From Bacteroidales bacterium (GTDB lineage: Bacteria; Bacteroidota; Bacteroidia; Bacteroidales; UBA932), in assembly GCA_015060205.1 (NCBI GenBank), contig SUYY01000014.1, forward strand, positions 1-49,219: a stretch of DNA of 49,219 nt, written 5' to 3'. The notes below the pieces were generated by a model. The model worked only from the letters and a program-made list of their open reading frames with translations, had not been told where the DNA came from and did not search any database. Below, piece by piece: positions 1-9,580 of the stretch; position 1 is the stretch's first letter, and each line of letters opens with the position of its first letter. The translations under genes were made by a program, and so were the position numbers.

Positions 1-68
1 TAAGCACAGTTGTTGAATGCGAACGCCGACATAGCCAGCGCCATGCAAAGAATTGTGATTCTTCTCAT
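1..68 (-). CDS. Partial exported protein, 5' end only, last visible gene of the PUL
   Basis: An ATG on the minus strand at 68 opens a frame that runs off the left edge after 22 codons. It begins MRRITILCMALAMSAFAFNNCA, a short basic stretch followed by a hydrophobic core typical of a Sec signal peptide. A cysteine at residue 21 follows FNN, which is a poor lipobox, so lipoprotein status is uncertain. It begins 5 bp after the GH2 stop codon and is co-directional, so it is probably the next gene of the mannan locus. Function cannot be inferred from the signal peptide alone. Confidence 0.6.
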   Translation of the reverse strand, partial: MRRITILCMALAMSAFAFNNCA

Positions 69-73
69 ATTGT

Positions 74-2881
74 TTATAGTTTTAATATTATATTATCAAC
101 GTTATAGCCTTCCGCCATGATTGCTCCGGTCGAAGGCGAGTGCATCTGAATCGTTCTCTTCTCTCCCGGGAGCAGATGGAAATATCCGTCGCTGAAATAA
201 GCAGGAAGGATGATTTCTCCTGTCTGAGGATCGCAAAGATTGAACTTGAGATTCATTGCTATATTTCCTGATGTATTTGTGACTTCGTAACGCTCCACAG
301 AGCCTTTCGAGGAGATCTTGCGCACCTTGATCTTCGCCTTGCCGATATTTCCGAGTGCAGTAAAGTCTTCCGTGCCTTCTCCACGCATCATGTAATCGTT
401 GATTGACAACACCTGCCCCCTCCTGTCCGAAAGGACCAGACGTACCATGTAGTTGCCTGTGATGCTTCCGAATTCCGCCCTGAACAAGTCCTTTCTGGCA
501 TTTGCCGACACATCAACGTCCTTGATGACTCTGCTCATAAGTTTCTTTCCTGCAAGGTCATAGCAGACGAGAGCGACCTCGAGACCTTCAAGGACGGATG
601 CAGTGGTATTGAGCACCACGACATCATGGTCGTCCAGATTCATCTGCACATGTACAGGTTCACAAGCCTTGCGCGAACCGTAATACGAGCCGAATGTCTC
701 ATAATCCCATGAATATGTCTGCCATTCTACGCTTGGCCATGCCGGGTGGCTCATCCAGAGCAACACCCCGGATGCGTCTCCCCACATACGGCTGTTCCAG
801 GACTCGAACATGGCCCTGTAACTGTCGTAATTGATGAACTGCACCTTTCTGCAGAAGTCATCAAGATTCTCTGCCTTGCCGTAGAGCCTGTCGACAGCAC
901 CGACGTATTCATGCAGTCCATCAAGAAGGTCATGGTAATGCCAGGTGTCGGAAATCGGCCATAGGTCCGCCTCCGGCATCATCTTTCTCATTGAAGCGGC
1001 AGTCGGTACAGACGGCGAACCGAGTTCGGAATTGAAGCCGTGGGCGTCATAACTGTAATATACACCTGCATCCTTGTAATAATGCCAAGGGCCACTGTGA
1101 CGCAGATTGCACTGGCGGGAATTCGGATGATAGCGACGGGTGATATCTTCCTTCTGAATCATTGCAGAAAGTCTTCTCTCCAAAGTTTCTGTCGCATAAC
1201 CTTCATTACGAGGGCACCACATCACTATCGACGGGTGATGACGGAATCTTCGCACCACATCCTCAGCATTACTCATGAACAGGTCCTCGTCAAGCGGGTT
1301 GAGGTTGAATCCCTCTGTAGAAAGCCAGAAGTCATTCCATACCATAATACCATACTCGTCGCAGAGTTCATAAAGTGTCTCCGAAGTACTCACACCTGTC
1401 CAGTTGCGTATCATATTGAAATTGGCCTCCTTGTGGAGAATGAGATACGGCTCCAGATGTTCTCTGGACACATTCTTCATCATGTCGTCCATGCCCCAGT
1501 TTCCGCCTCGACAGAAGATTCTCGTGCCGTTGACCTTTATTACGAGGTACGGACTCATTCCGTCTTCCGGTATTACATTGAGATCCTTCAGGTCTATTCC
1601 CTCAGCAAGAGAAGGGATATGGATTCCTCCAAGAGTATCGCGAAGCATCCTGTGGTCGAGGATTTCCCCGAGACGGTTGTCGGAAATCGGATTATGCTCG
1701 ATCCTGATACCCTTTGCCGAAGGAGCGTCCACCGTCAGTTCGTACGAGAGTTCCCTGACACCGAAACGCGTCTTCCGAATATCGGACACCTCAGAGCCGT
1801 CAAAGCATCGGAGTTCCAGTTCATACAGATTCGGTTCTCCATATCCGTTCGGCATCCATAGTTCAGGATTATTCATCCTCAACTGAGGGACTTCCGCAGC
1901 AGATATGCTTACAGGGACTTCTGTTCCCGGAGGGACACTGACTTCTTCCGAGAACATGATTTCTCCTATCTTTCCTTCCAGAGTAACTGATTTCTCTGAC
2001 GATGTGCTGTTCTTCAATGTGGTCCGGACTGTCAGGTCCGCATATGAAACGTCCGGAAGCGGGAGGTCCGTAATGACCTGAATGTCACCCAGCGAGACCC
2101 CACCTGTCGCCACGAGCCTCACATCCTGCCAGATGCCGATATTCCTGTCCCTTACTCCGGGTATCCAGTCCCAACCTTCCGAGCAGAAGAATGTAGGACC
2201 GTCAAGACATAGGGCACCACCATTCTTTCCTCCACCCGCTGCAGGCGACTGCTCATGAGGGATTCCAGGATTTGCCGGCGGATATATATGTACCGCAAGT
2301 GTATTTTCATGCTTTGCGAGAGAGGAGATGTCAAACCTTCCACGGATGAATGCACCTGCAATATTTCCGAGTTTCTCGCCGTTGAACCAGATGTCAGCCT
2401 TATAGTTGATGCCGCTGAAAAGAAGTTCGAGAGTCTCCTTCGAGAGCATCAGATCCGACAGACAGAAAGAGCATCTGTACCACCAGTCCTTCCTGCAGAG
2501 TTCTTCAGGAATTGCAAGATTGTTCAGCCCGTAATATGGATCCGGATAGACTCCCTGATCGACCAATGTCCTGAGTACGGTACCGGGTACTGTTGCATTA
2601 TACCAGTCTTCAGTCATGACTTTGTCTCCCTCGCACATTTCCCATCCCGACGTGATTTCCCAGACATTGTCCGCCATAGGACGCAGAACAGTCTGCGCTG
2701 CCACCTTGGCCACCCTTTCAGGCATCTGTACCGGCACAGGACTCTTAGGGAGAGTCTCTTCCGGCTGAGGCGAAGGCAGGCCGAAGTTGGTTGACAACAT
2801 CTGCTTATGCGGAGTCTGACCTCCTGCGGAAATACAGAAGGCGACAGACGCGAGGAAAGCAAAGAAACTCCTGAAATTCAT
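74..2881 (-). CDS. GH2 family beta-mannosidase-like exo-hydrolase
   Basis: A secreted or periplasmic glycoside hydrolase of about 935 residues with GH2 architecture: N-terminal signal peptide (MNFRSFFAFLASVAFCISAG), galactose-binding-like sugar domain (about 80-270), immunoglobulin-like domain, TIM barrel (about 440-700) and C-terminal Ig-like domains. The barrel carries WCPRNEGYA, whose Glu (about 560) is the expected acid/base, and NSELGSP, whose Glu (about 619) fits the nucleophile. The DPYYGLNNLAIPE motif is typical of the mannosylglycoprotein endo-mannosidase / beta-mannosidase branch of GH2. I chose the ATG at 2881 because it starts the signal peptide and leaves a 5 bp gap after the GH5 stop; an in-frame ATG at 2917 would add 12 residues overlapping GH5. 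In this locus it would trim oligosaccharides released by the GH26 and GH5 enzymes. An exo-glucosaminidase or other GH2 specificity is not excluded. Confidence 0.85.
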   Translation of the reverse strand: MNFRSFFAFLASVAFCISAGGQTPHKQMLSTNFGLPSPQPEETLPKSPVPVQMPERVAKVAAQTVLRPMADNVWEITSGWEMCEGDKVMTEDWYNATVPGTVLRTLVDQGVYPDPYYGLNNLAIPEELCRKDWWYRCSFCLSDLMLSKETLELLFSGINYKADIWFNGEKLGNIAGAFIRGRFDISSLAKHENTLAVHIYPPANPGIPHEQSPAAGGGKNGGALCLDGPTFFCSEGWDWIPGVRDRNIGIWQDVRLVATGGVSLGDIQVITDLPLPDVSYADLTVRTTLKNSTSSEKSVTLEGKIGEIMFSEEVSVPPGTEVPVSISAAEVPQLRMNNPELWMPNGYGEPNLYELELRCFDGSEVSDIRKTRFGVRELSYELTVDAPSAKGIRIEHNPISDNRLGEILDHRMLRDTLGGIHIPSLAEGIDLKDLNVIPEDGMSPYLVIKVNGTRIFCRGGNWGMDDMMKNVSREHLEPYLILHKEANFNMIRNWTGVSTSETLYELCDEYGIMVWNDFWLSTEGFNLNPLDEDLFMSNAEDVVRRFRHHPSIVMWCPRNEGYATETLERRLSAMIQKEDITRRYHPNSRQCNLRHSGPWHYYKDAGVYYSYDAHGFNSELGSPSVPTAASMRKMMPEADLWPISDTWHYHDLLDGLHEYVGAVDRLYGKAENLDDFCRKVQFINYDSYRAMFESWNSRMWGDASGVLLWMSHPAWPSVEWQTYSWDYETFGSYYGSRKACEPVHVQMNLDDHDVVVLNTTASVLEGLEVALVCYDLAGKKLMSRVIKDVDVSANARKDLFRAEFGSITGNYMVRLVLSDRRGQVLSINDYMMRGEGTEDFTALGNIGKAKIKVRKISSKGSVERYEVTNTSGNIAMNLKFNLCDPQTGEIILPAYFSDGYFHLLPGEKRTIQMHSPSTGAIMAEGYNVDNIILKL

Positions 2882-2886
2882 CCTGT

Positions 2887-4530
2887 CTATCTGATTACAA
2901 ATACTTTTTCTTCCCATTTTCCGAGACCGAGTCCCTCAAAAGCGAGAGTTCCGTCTGAAAACATACGGACAGGCCTGCCGAGTCTGACATTCTCTGTATC
3001 AAGAGTCGAGACCCTCACCTTTCCTTTCTTGCCTATCTCGACGCTTATATTATCGAGTACTTCTTCATTGCCGTTATATACATATACGAAAGTCCTCTTT
3101 CCGCAACGTACGGCATATGCTTCAGCCTTTCCGTTCCTGACTGTCTCAAATCTTTGGAAATCACCTTTGCCTGCCTTGAGCATCAAGTCGCTGATCATGC
3201 GGGCATTCTTCATATAAGGGATTGTACCGTTCTCGTCAAACCACTCCCACCACCAGGTCATAGGGGTAACGGAAGTCTGACTGAAGAGTCCATACCAGAA
3301 TGCCCTGCGGAAGTCCATGTTCATGCCGTCGGCAAAGTCATCGAAATTCTTTGACCAGTCCCATTCATATCCTACCTCACCTACGATATATGGTTTGCCA
3401 TGCTTGGCCGAATATGCATCGATTGTCTCCGGGACAACATGGGTAGCATTATAGATATGCTTCTGATTGATGTCGAGGTTCTTGAGGTCGTTGAGTCCGT
3501 CAAGGTCGCGGTGCGAGATGGATGTGGTCCTGATATGACAGAACGGATCCAGACCTGCGAGATAGGTGCTCATTTCATCATGCCATGCAACAATCTCCTC
3601 GGCAGGGATTACGCCGTCCGGAGCATTGTGCTGAACATTGTCGATTTCGTTGAAGAGTTCCCACATGCCGATTGCAGGGCTGTAGCCCCATCTTGCCACG
3701 ATATAGCGAAGATAGTTGCGGTAGCGGGTCTTTGCTTCAGGACAATTGAAAAACGCACGGTCTGCCACCACATTTCCCTGTCCCATACAAAGCATGATCT
3801 TGATATCAAGGTCCATGCAGAGGCCAAGGACATGATCAAGACGCTCGCATGCACTCTCGTTCATGTACTCCGTTGTTTCTGTATAACGGTGGTTGTTGAA
3901 ACCATCCTGTCTGTCTATAGGGAAATTCCAGTCACAGATCCACATTCTGGTGAAGTTTCCGCCGTTTCCGGCGAAATCCGGAAGCATGGCGTCGTAATTG
4001 AATCTGTCATGCTGCTCATGAAGGTCGCTGAAGAACTTGGAATCGTCTTCAGTACGGGACTCCCAGCAAAGGTTGATACCCACGCCTCTGAACGGTCTGC
4101 CATTGTCATAGACGAGAGTCCAGTTGTCGCGTACGTGGAGCATACCCTGAAGCCTGCTTCTGCGAGACCTGAATTCCGCAGGAGCAGATTCCGATGCAAT
4201 CCTGCCATCCTCGCTGTAACGGAAGAAATATGAATATTTACCTCTTTCCTGAGGGGTAAATCTTGCTTCCCATGTGCTCTCCGCTCCGCTCTCCCCGTGT
4301 CTGTAGAAACATGGTAGTACCAGTTCCTTTCCTGAAGGAGACGTAAGCACCATATCGAGGGCGGCCTCTTCCTGGAGATATGGATTATCCCACTCTCCGG
4401 AAAGGGTCACCTCAAAGAATATGGCATCATACTGCTTCACTTTTGCTGCAGAAGGAGTTACAGAGATGATCTGTGCGCTCATGCCGGCTGCAACAAGAAG
4501 TGCAAATGCTGCTGTAATGAATTTTTTCAT
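2887..4530 (-). CDS. DUF5060-GH5-like secreted glycoside hydrolase
   Basis: A 547-residue secreted enzyme with a signal peptide ending near MSAQ (residue 20), an N-terminal beta-sandwich of the DUF5060 type (about 25-125), a TIM barrel related to GH5/cellulases (about 135-440) and a small C-terminal beta domain (about 460-547). The catalytic pair is visible: MWELFNEID has the acid/base Glu at about 295, preceded by Asn as in clan GH-A, and PYIVGEVGYEW has the nucleophile Glu at about 385. Co-location with GH26 and GH2 suggests a beta-mannan or mannooligosaccharide substrate, but DUF5060-GH5 proteins are poorly characterised and beta-glucan activity is possible. It lies 3 bp downstream of the DUF1735-like lipoprotein gene in the same transcription unit. 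Confidence 0.82.
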   Translation of the reverse strand: MKKFITAAFALLVAAGMSAQIISVTPSAAKVKQYDAIFFEVTLSGEWDNPYLQEEAALDMVLTSPSGKELVLPCFYRHGESGAESTWEARFTPQERGKYSYFFRYSEDGRIASESAPAEFRSRRSRLQGMLHVRDNWTLVYDNGRPFRGVGINLCWESRTEDDSKFFSDLHEQHDRFNYDAMLPDFAGNGGNFTRMWICDWNFPIDRQDGFNNHRYTETTEYMNESACERLDHVLGLCMDLDIKIMLCMGQGNVVADRAFFNCPEAKTRYRNYLRYIVARWGYSPAIGMWELFNEIDNVQHNAPDGVIPAEEIVAWHDEMSTYLAGLDPFCHIRTTSISHRDLDGLNDLKNLDINQKHIYNATHVVPETIDAYSAKHGKPYIVGEVGYEWDWSKNFDDFADGMNMDFRRAFWYGLFSQTSVTPMTWWWEWFDENGTIPYMKNARMISDLMLKAGKGDFQRFETVRNGKAEAYAVRCGKRTFVYVYNGNEEVLDNISVEIGKKGKVRVSTLDTENVRLGRPVRMFSDGTLAFEGLGLGKWEEKVFVIR

Positions 4531-4533
4531 AGG

Positions 4534-5076
4534 TTAAAGTTTTAATGCGTCAACATCTACAAGTACCGTAACCTCAGAGGCGTTCTCCGACAGTTCATAT
4601 CTTGAAGGACTTGCCAGAGCAATGCAGAGGACGAGTTTCTTTCCCTCATATTCCTTAAGTGCGGCTTTGTCAAGACTGAGGTAGAATGTCCTGCAGTTTG
4701 TTCCTGCATCCACCTTTACCTGAGACGGCAGTTCATACATACCCTCAGGCATGATCTCAGCCTTATTCTTTGCAGCCTGCACCGCAGTGGACTCTTCATT
4801 GACAACCACATCTACGGTAAACGCCTCACCTGCCTGCTTTCCGGAACGGAGTACTCCAAGATAGACATCTACAGTCTCCTCTCCGATGGAGAAGTTGTAT
4901 GTATACTCGCCTTCTCCGGAAGGTACATTATATATATTTGTGATTCCGCCGTCAGCCATTGACTGAGGGATATACACCTTCTCTACGCCGTAATCCTTGT
5001 CACCATCGCCCTTAGCGCAGGAAACAACGACAAAAAGGCTGATGACAGACACAATCGAAAATAAAATCTTTCTCAT
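4534..5076 (-). CDS. Small DUF1735-like surface lipoprotein
   Basis: A 180-residue lipoprotein. The signal peptide MRKILFSIVSVISLFVVVSC ends in a lipobox with the acylated cysteine at residue 20. The mature part is beta-rich, starting with VEKVYIPQSMADGG and a single Ig-like domain, which resembles the DUF1735 / SusE N-terminal domains that follow SusD genes in many PULs. Such proteins usually anchor or help surface glycan binding, though here only one domain is present, so it may be a spacer or assembly partner rather than a full binding protein. It is 9 bp downstream of SusD and 3 bp upstream of GH5. The family assignment is from overall pattern, not from a diagnostic motif. Confidence 0.7.
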   Translation of the reverse strand: MRKILFSIVSVISLFVVVSCAKGDGDKDYGVEKVYIPQSMADGGITNIYNVPSGEGEYTYNFSIGEETVDVYLGVLRSGKQAGEAFTVDVVVNEESTAVQAAKNKAEIMPEGMYELPSQVKVDAGTNCRTFYLSLDKAALKEYEGKKLVLCIALASPSRYELSENASEVTVLVDVDALKL

Positions 5077-5085
5077 ATCAAATCA

Positions 5086-6744
5086 TTAATAATTCGGGTT
5101 CTGTTCCAATGTATTGCCTGAATTTTCTATCTCCGAACGAAGGAACGGGAGGTAGTAGTTTCTCTCATGGAAGGTACGTATCGCAACCTCCTTCACTTCA
5201 TAACTCCATCCGTTCTCCGTCTTTGTAACCGCTACACCAAGCACGGGATTGTTAAGTACTTCCATAGCATCCTTCCAACGGAGAAGGTCCCAGTAGCGAT
5301 GGTCTTCAAATGCAAGTTCAACACGTCTTTCACGCTTGACCGCCTCGCGGAATGAATCCTTGTCTGTCGCCAGAACCTTAGGAAGTCTGGAACTTGCACG
5401 GGTTCTTACCTGCTGAAGAGCCGCTCTTGCGGACATTGCATAACCTGCAGGAACAGCGTCCGGTCCGAATGCCTCATTCATTGCCTCCGCATAGTTCAGA
5501 AGAATCTCCGCATAACGGTAAGCCACCCAGTTATGCTGCGCGACCTGGCCCTGCACAAGGTTGAGGTTGTCTGTGAGGAACTTCTTGAGATAGTATCCTG
5601 TACGGCTGGCATTTGCATTCGCCATGTCGTCAGTTGCGCCCGCAGACTGGTCGATCACACGTCCGTTCCATGTGCTGCCGTTGGTCACGATCGATGCAGC
5701 AAGACGCGGATCCCTGTTTGCATATGGGTTTTCAGGATCAGGAGTGCCGATATATTCATACGCAGCCACAAGGTTGTGTGTAGGGGTGGCACCGCTCTTG
5801 CCGCCTTGTGTCGCTATAGGATAGTTGTTCTTCTCCATGTTGTTCGACTGGGACCTGCGCACGCAATAGATGGTCTCCGGGCTTGACAGAGGATTTCCTC
5901 CGATGAAGTATGAACCATAGTCCGGGTTGAGAGAATACTCAAGATCCTCGTGCATGATGAGTTCATTGGCTGCTGAAGCGGCTGCCTCCCACTTGGTCAG
6001 ATCATTCTCAGGATTGTGAAGAGGTGATGCCGCATAGAGAAGAGTGCGGGACTTGATTGCAAGCGCAACTCCGAGAGTGAAACGTCCTTCACGGTCTGTG
6101 AATTTTTTCCAGTCAATGGCGAGTTCATCCTTGTAATCATCGATCTCCTTGACGATATATGCCACCACATCGTCATAGGAAGAACGACTGATCATGGTTC
6201 CGTCATCGATGAATGACTCGACAATCGGAACACCGCCATACATCTTGGCAAGTTCCGAATAATAATATGCCTTGGCAACATGTGCCTCAGCCTTGAACCA
6301 TGCAAGAGACTGAAGGTCACGCTCATAGTTTTCCTTGTCCGTAACGAGGTTTCGGTTCTGGGCAAGCATTTCCTCTCCCTTTCCGTCACCTACGTAATCA
6401 AGGAAAAAGTTTGCGGCACGTATGCCTTCATAATAGTTCCTGTAGTATGTGAAGAGAGGGTTGACATTCTCGTTCAGCATACCTTTATTGAAATAAATCA
6501 CATTTGACTGGGCAGAGGTCTGCTGTGCCTCATCTGATGCGGTCGCGAATATATTGCTGTCGATCATTCCGAAACCGTATCCGAGCGGAGTATAGAACGC
6601 CCTGCCGAAGCCCCAGATTGCGCTGTAGTTGGTGGCAATCGTCTCTCCTGTCGAATTTCTGTCAATACTCGTATCGAGGAAACCGCTGCAGGCAGATGAT
6701 ACCGATGCAATCACAAAAGCGGATATTATTGTTCTTATTTTCAT
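5086..6744 (-). CDS. susD: SusD/RagB-family nutrient-binding lipoprotein (second pair)
   Basis: A SusD-like outer-membrane lipoprotein of about 552 residues that caps its partner SusC and delivers glycan. It starts MKIRTIISAFVIASVSSAC with the lipidated Cys at 19, followed by the SusD hallmark SGFLDTSIDRN. The typical C-terminal SusD domain is seen in RRVELAFEDHRYWDLLRWKDA (split around residue 475-495) and the closing YYLPFLRSEIENSGNTLEQNPNY. An ATG three codons upstream (6753) is also possible; I preferred the start that gives a standard lipoprotein signal. It follows its SusC by about 12 bp, the usual coupled arrangement. Confidence 0.93.
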   Translation of the reverse strand: MKIRTIISAFVIASVSSACSGFLDTSIDRNSTGETIATNYSAIWGFGRAFYTPLGYGFGMIDSNIFATASDEAQQTSAQSNVIYFNKGMLNENVNPLFTYYRNYYEGIRAANFFLDYVGDGKGEEMLAQNRNLVTDKENYERDLQSLAWFKAEAHVAKAYYYSELAKMYGGVPIVESFIDDGTMISRSSYDDVVAYIVKEIDDYKDELAIDWKKFTDREGRFTLGVALAIKSRTLLYAASPLHNPENDLTKWEAAASAANELIMHEDLEYSLNPDYGSYFIGGNPLSSPETIYCVRRSQSNNMEKNNYPIATQGGKSGATPTHNLVAAYEYIGTPDPENPYANRDPRLAASIVTNGSTWNGRVIDQSAGATDDMANANASRTGYYLKKFLTDNLNLVQGQVAQHNWVAYRYAEILLNYAEAMNEAFGPDAVPAGYAMSARAALQQVRTRASSRLPKVLATDKDSFREAVKRERRVELAFEDHRYWDLLRWKDAMEVLNNPVLGVAVTKTENGWSYEVKEVAIRTFHERNYYLPFLRSEIENSGNTLEQNPNY

Positions 6745-6756
6745 AATCTGCATTCT

Positions 6757-9567
6757 TTAGAAGGTAATCGACAAGCCTACGTTGTAGGATTTGATGGTAG
6801 GGTAACCGCTGATCTTCTCCGGATCCATGTTGTAGTTCTTGAGAAGAGAACTGAAAGTCAGGAGATTGTTGGCACTCAGATATACTCTGAAGTTGTCGAT
6901 TCCTGCCTTCTGGAGTCCGAGGGTGGCGAAATTGTATCCAAGTTCAAGATTACGCAACTTCAGATAGTCCGCGCTCTTGACCCACATCGAACTTGTCTGG
7001 TAGTTGTTCTCGTTACTCTCTGTCGTGAGTCTCGGATATCTCGCTTCAGCACGTGTATCGATGCCCTGCTCAGGATAATATGCCCATGCTCTCTTTGCAA
7101 TCTCATAAGCATTTCCGTTGTTGACGAATGCAACCACCTGATTCCTGTTGTCAAGGATATTTACAGACGCACCTGCGGAGCCTTGGAAGAGAACTTCAAG
7201 GTCGAAGCCTTTCCATGCGACACGTCCTCCAAAACTGTAATACCATTCAGGATATGGAGACTTTCCGATCTGTGTGACATCATTCTGGTCAACCATTCCG
7301 TTCTTGTCAAGGTCGCGATATTTGACATCACCAGGCTGAACGGCACCGAATGCCGGAGTAGGAATACCCATCTTGAGATTTCCATCGCTGTCAAAGTCAC
7401 TGATATCATAAAATCTCTCAGCCTCGAGACCGATGAATGTGCCGTACGGACGACCGGTCTTCGCGCTGAATGAATTTGCCGGCGCAACCTCGTTCATATA
7501 ATCGATGGTGTTCTTTACATAAGAGACCATTCCGTTCACCCTATATGAGAAATCACCGCTCTTGCCGGCATATACTGCCGATGCCTCAAATCCTCTGTTG
7601 GTCATTTCTCCGATATTCGAGAACACATACTGCTTTCCATAATATGCCACCCTGTTGTTTTCGAGAGTGAGGATATTGCTTCTCTTGTCGAGGAAGGCGT
7701 CGACTGTAATGTTGAGACCTTTGAAGAGTGTCGCTTCTATACCGAGATTGTACTTCATGCTCTTCTCTGGAACGATATCCTGGCTTCCGATGAACATCGG
7801 AACAAGAGATCCGTTGTCCGTACCACCGTTCGGACCGATGTAGAATGCTCCTATATAACTGCTCGTGTAGTAGTCCTTGAAGAGATAGCGTCCGCTGGTA
7901 TCAAAGTTCGTGAGAACAGAAGTAGCATTTGACTGTGAGGTACCTGCAATACCGAAGGATGCCCTGATCTTGAGGAAATCGACCCATGGACTGCTCTTGA
8001 GGAAATCTTCATTGGAAGCAATCCATCCGATTGAAGCAGATGGGTAGAAATGCCACCTGTGACCCGGTGCAAAAGCATCGTTTCCGAAATATGAGAATGC
8101 AAACTGCGCTACATAGCGGCTGTCATAATTATAGTCAAAGATTCCGTTGAGATTGAGGTAATTGACCTTATAATTGTAGAAATCATTGCCCTTATAAGCC
8201 GAAATGTCATAATTGACAACCGCTGAAACGGCATGCTTCCCGAAACTGCGGTCATAACCTATGGTAAGACGTCCCTGCTTCCAGTCCTGCATTCCTGCAG
8301 AGCCATACTCACTTGCCGTTATTGAAGTGGTCTGGTTGGTAGTGGTGGTTTCACCGTTGAAGTAGCGTGCATAGTCCTTGGTCTTGCTGTATGTACTCAA
8401 GGTATAACTGTAGAATGAGAACGCCTCCTCAAGATAAAGACCCGGGGTGATGATGTCCAGTTTCTCCCTGAGTTGGAAGTTACCCTGCAGTGAGCGTGCC
8501 TTCTGAGAATACCATCCCAGTTCGTTTGCAGATGCGTAAGGGTTGTTCGGATAGATTGAAGTACCGGAGAGATGACCCTGCTTCTTGTCATCATATATGT
8601 TGTACGCATTGGCCGGAATTTTCGCCATGTCGCTGAAAAGGTCGGTCACTCCGTAATTAGGTCTCCTGCGCATCTCGATTCTACCATTGAAATCGACTCT
8701 GAATTCGAAAATCTTCAGGATATTGAAATCAAGATTCGCACGTACGTTATATCGTTCATATCCGAGGTTCTTGGTCGTATCGGTATTCCTGGTGCCGAAA
8801 AGTCCCTGCGTGTTGAGATAACTGAGGTTCACGTTGTAGCGTGCATTCTCATTTCCTCCGTTAAAGATCACGTCACCGTCGACAAACGAACCTGCATCAC
8901 GAAGAACTTCATCATACCAGTCCACATCGACGCCTTTTCCGGACTGATAAGCCTTAAGTTGTTCGGCGTTATATGCCGGAGACCACTTCATGCCATTGTC
9001 GTTGGACACTGCCTGATTGTAGAGACTGGCAAATTCATAAGAACGGAGCGGTTTGTTGATCACGTTAGGAGTAGTCGCTCCGTAACGCATGTTGGCAGTC
9101 ACTGTAGCGGGGCCTGTCTTACCTCTCTTTGTCTCGATTCTTATGATACCGTTTGCTCCTCGGTCACCATAGATTGCAAGTGCGGCACCATCCTTCAGAA
9201 CCGATACACTCTCGATTTCTGACGGAGAAAGCGACACAAGATACTCCGAATTCACTTCGAAGCCGTCGACATAGATTCTTGCCGAATTCCATGTGCCGGA
9301 GCCGTAACTGCCGACTCCGCGGACAAGCCACTGGGCATTGTCGTATCCCACAGCACCATTACCCTGAAGAACTGTAAGTCCGGGAAGCATACCCACCAAA
9401 GTGTTTGAAAGGTTTGATGTCTGGATGTGGTACAGTTCATCTCCGGTCACAGTTGACACAGAGGCAGTTGATAGCCTGTCAGTATCTTCCTGAGCCATCA
9501 AGCCTGTGGAAATCAGTATGGATGTACTCAATAGGGTGAGACATCTGAATATATTCTGTTTTCTCAT
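6757..9567 (-). CDS. susC: SusC-like TonB-dependent transporter lacking the N-terminal extension (second pair)
   Basis: A 936-residue TonB-dependent outer-membrane transporter. After a signal peptide ending near LMAQ (about 26) only about 15 residues precede the plug domain (about 40-150), which carries the SusC signature AIYGDRGANGIIRIETKRG (about 131-149). A 22-strand-type barrel follows, ending in the aromatic terminus YNVGLSITF. Most SusC proteins, including the paralogue at 11456-14737, have a carboxypeptidase-D-like beta-sandwich between signal peptide and plug; this one does not, and no clear TonB box is visible before the plug. It should import mannooligosaccharides with the SusD encoded 12 bp downstream. 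Confidence 0.93.
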   Translation of the reverse strand: MRKQNIFRCLTLLSTSILISTGLMAQEDTDRLSTASVSTVTGDELYHIQTSNLSNTLVGMLPGLTVLQGNGAVGYDNAQWLVRGVGSYGSGTWNSARIYVDGFEVNSEYLVSLSPSEIESVSVLKDGAALAIYGDRGANGIIRIETKRGKTGPATVTANMRYGATTPNVINKPLRSYEFASLYNQAVSNDNGMKWSPAYNAEQLKAYQSGKGVDVDWYDEVLRDAGSFVDGDVIFNGGNENARYNVNLSYLNTQGLFGTRNTDTTKNLGYERYNVRANLDFNILKIFEFRVDFNGRIEMRRRPNYGVTDLFSDMAKIPANAYNIYDDKKQGHLSGTSIYPNNPYASANELGWYSQKARSLQGNFQLREKLDIITPGLYLEEAFSFYSYTLSTYSKTKDYARYFNGETTTTNQTTSITASEYGSAGMQDWKQGRLTIGYDRSFGKHAVSAVVNYDISAYKGNDFYNYKVNYLNLNGIFDYNYDSRYVAQFAFSYFGNDAFAPGHRWHFYPSASIGWIASNEDFLKSSPWVDFLKIRASFGIAGTSQSNATSVLTNFDTSGRYLFKDYYTSSYIGAFYIGPNGGTDNGSLVPMFIGSQDIVPEKSMKYNLGIEATLFKGLNITVDAFLDKRSNILTLENNRVAYYGKQYVFSNIGEMTNRGFEASAVYAGKSGDFSYRVNGMVSYVKNTIDYMNEVAPANSFSAKTGRPYGTFIGLEAERFYDISDFDSDGNLKMGIPTPAFGAVQPGDVKYRDLDKNGMVDQNDVTQIGKSPYPEWYYSFGGRVAWKGFDLEVLFQGSAGASVNILDNRNQVVAFVNNGNAYEIAKRAWAYYPEQGIDTRAEARYPRLTTESNENNYQTSSMWVKSADYLKLRNLELGYNFATLGLQKAGIDNFRVYLSANNLLTFSSLLKNYNMDPEKISGYPTIKSYNVGLSITF

Positions 9568-9580
9568 TGTCTTCTGAATT

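Noticed and set aside
1040..1861. 273-codon plus-strand frame opposite the GH2 gene
   Set aside because: It lies wholly inside a conserved GH2 gene on the other strand and has no family features; long antisense frames are common with this codon use.
3400..4233. 277-codon plus-strand frame opposite GH5
   Set aside because: Shadow of the GH5 gene, whose catalytic motifs are intact.
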